A stretch of DNA of 6,835 nucleotides from Gammaproteobacteria bacterium (GTDB lineage Bacteria > Pseudomonadota > Gammaproteobacteria > Pseudomonadales > Halieaceae), in assembly GCA_018222695.1 (NCBI GenBank), contig JAAEZV010000084.1, forward strand, positions 1-6,835, written 5' to 3'. Position 1 is the stretch's first letter, and each line of letters starts with the position of its first letter. Under the pieces are notes generated by a model. The model was not told the origin of the DNA. It saw only the letters and a list, made by a program, of their open reading frames with translations, and did not search any database. The position numbers were made by a program, and so were the translations under genes. This document shows, one piece after another, positions 6,355-6,835 of the stretch.

Positions 6355-6835
6355 CGCGCGGTGGCCGCTCGCTCAAGCAGCGGCCGCCACCAGGCCTCGT
6401 TGGCCAGGTACCAATCGACCGTTTTCGCCAGACCCGTCTCGAAAGTTTCGTTGGGAGCGAAGCCGAGTGCCTGCTCGATTTTTGAGGCATCGATGGCGTA
6501 GCGCCAGTCGTGCCCGGCGCGGTCTGTGACAAACTCAATCAGCGAATCACTGCGCTCGCCGCGCGCCTGAGGCGCATTGGGGAACCGCGTCGCCAACTCT
6601 GTATCACTTGCGAAGCACTCATCCATTACGCGGCACAGCAGGTTCACAATGTCGAGATTCGCCCACTCGTTATGGCCGCCGATGTTGTAGACCTCACCGG
6701 GCGTGCCGGCTTCCAGAATGCGAGCGATGCCCCGCGCGTGATCCTGAACGTACAGCCAGTCGCGGATATTACTGCCATCGCCATACACCGGAATCACGCC
6801 CCCATCGAGGATGCGCGTCAGGCAAAGCGGAATCA
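6351..6835 (-). CDS. rfbB: dTDP-glucose 4,6-dehydratase, C-terminal part (N-terminus beyond right edge)
   Basis: RfbB (RmlB) is an NAD-dependent short-chain dehydrogenase/reductase-type enzyme that converts dTDP-glucose to dTDP-4-keto-6-deoxyglucose, the step between RfbA and RfbC. The window holds the last 160 residues of a family usually near 350. The frame is open to base 6835, beginning IPLCLTRILDGG. Family blocks seen are VYGDGSNIRDWLYVQDHARG, YNIGGHNEWANLDIV, FVTDRAGHDWRYAIDASKI and, near the end, TVDWYLANEAWWRPLL. These are characteristic of RmlB's substrate-binding domain and distinguish it from general NAD-dependent sugar epimerases. The cofactor-binding Gly-rich loop and the catalytic Tyr-x3-Lys lie outside. 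An internal GTG at 6797 is not the real start. Its orientation, opposite to rfbA and rfbC, departs from the usual co-directional rfb operon. Whether rfbD is next to it cannot be seen. Confidence 0.94.
   Translation of the reverse strand, partial: IPLCLTRILDGGVIPVYGDGSNIRDWLYVQDHARGIARILEAGTPGEVYNIGGHNEWANLDIVNLLCRVMDECFASDTELATRFPNAPQARGERSDSLIEFVTDRAGHDWRYAIDASKIEQALGFAPNETFETGLAKTVDWYLANEAWWRPLLERAATAR

Noticed and set aside
6351..6797. A complete short gene starting at GTG 6797
   Set aside because: The RfbB-like frame continues without interruption to the window edge, so this is an internal codon of a longer gene.

Overview
The window is a compact, GC-rich piece of a Gram-negative chromosome devoted to making surface glycolipids. 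WaaA (the Kdo transferase of lipopolysaccharide synthesis) and dTDP-L-rhamnose genes point to a Gram-negative bacterium. The protein style suggests a gammaproteobacterium, perhaps a marine one, but that placement is a guess from sequence feel and not a measurement.

Layout from left to right: (1) the N-terminal three quarters of waaA on the minus strand, running off the left edge. (2) After a short divergent gap, a plus-strand class I SAM-dependent methyltransferase (1048-1683) of the Methyltransf_24 / CmcI-like type. (3) Convergent to it, with only 5 bases between the stop codons, a three-gene minus-strand operon transcribed from about 4791 down to 1689: a GT4 glycosyltransferase, a second class I methyltransferase, and a tryptophan-rich, QW-repeat alpha/alpha-barrel protein of the kind usually auto-named 'prenyltransferase'. 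These three genes overlap by 7 and 4 bases, so they are probably translationally coupled. (4) A 107-base divergent intergenic region (4792-4898). (5) Plus-strand rfbA and rfbC, overlapping by 11 bases, for dTDP-glucose and dTDP-rhamnose synthesis. (6) The C-terminal half of rfbB on the minus strand, convergent with rfbC. The two stop codons interlock in a single CTAG, and the gene runs off the right edge.

How the genes may work together: RfbA, RfbB and RfbC catalyse three of the four steps from glucose-1-phosphate to dTDP-L-rhamnose; rfbD is not visible here. The GT4 enzyme may use a nucleotide sugar, possibly dTDP-rhamnose, on a lipid-linked or cell-surface acceptor. The two methyltransferases and the QW-barrel protein would then modify that product. 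The most interesting part is the contiguous four-gene block 1048-4791. Its members resemble, from my memory of those families, a gene set common in Actinobacteria. Here it sits between core lipopolysaccharide and rhamnose genes, and its product is unknown to me. No RNA genes, insertion sequences, CRISPR arrays or strong terminators were seen. No stretch above 300 bases lacks a gene.
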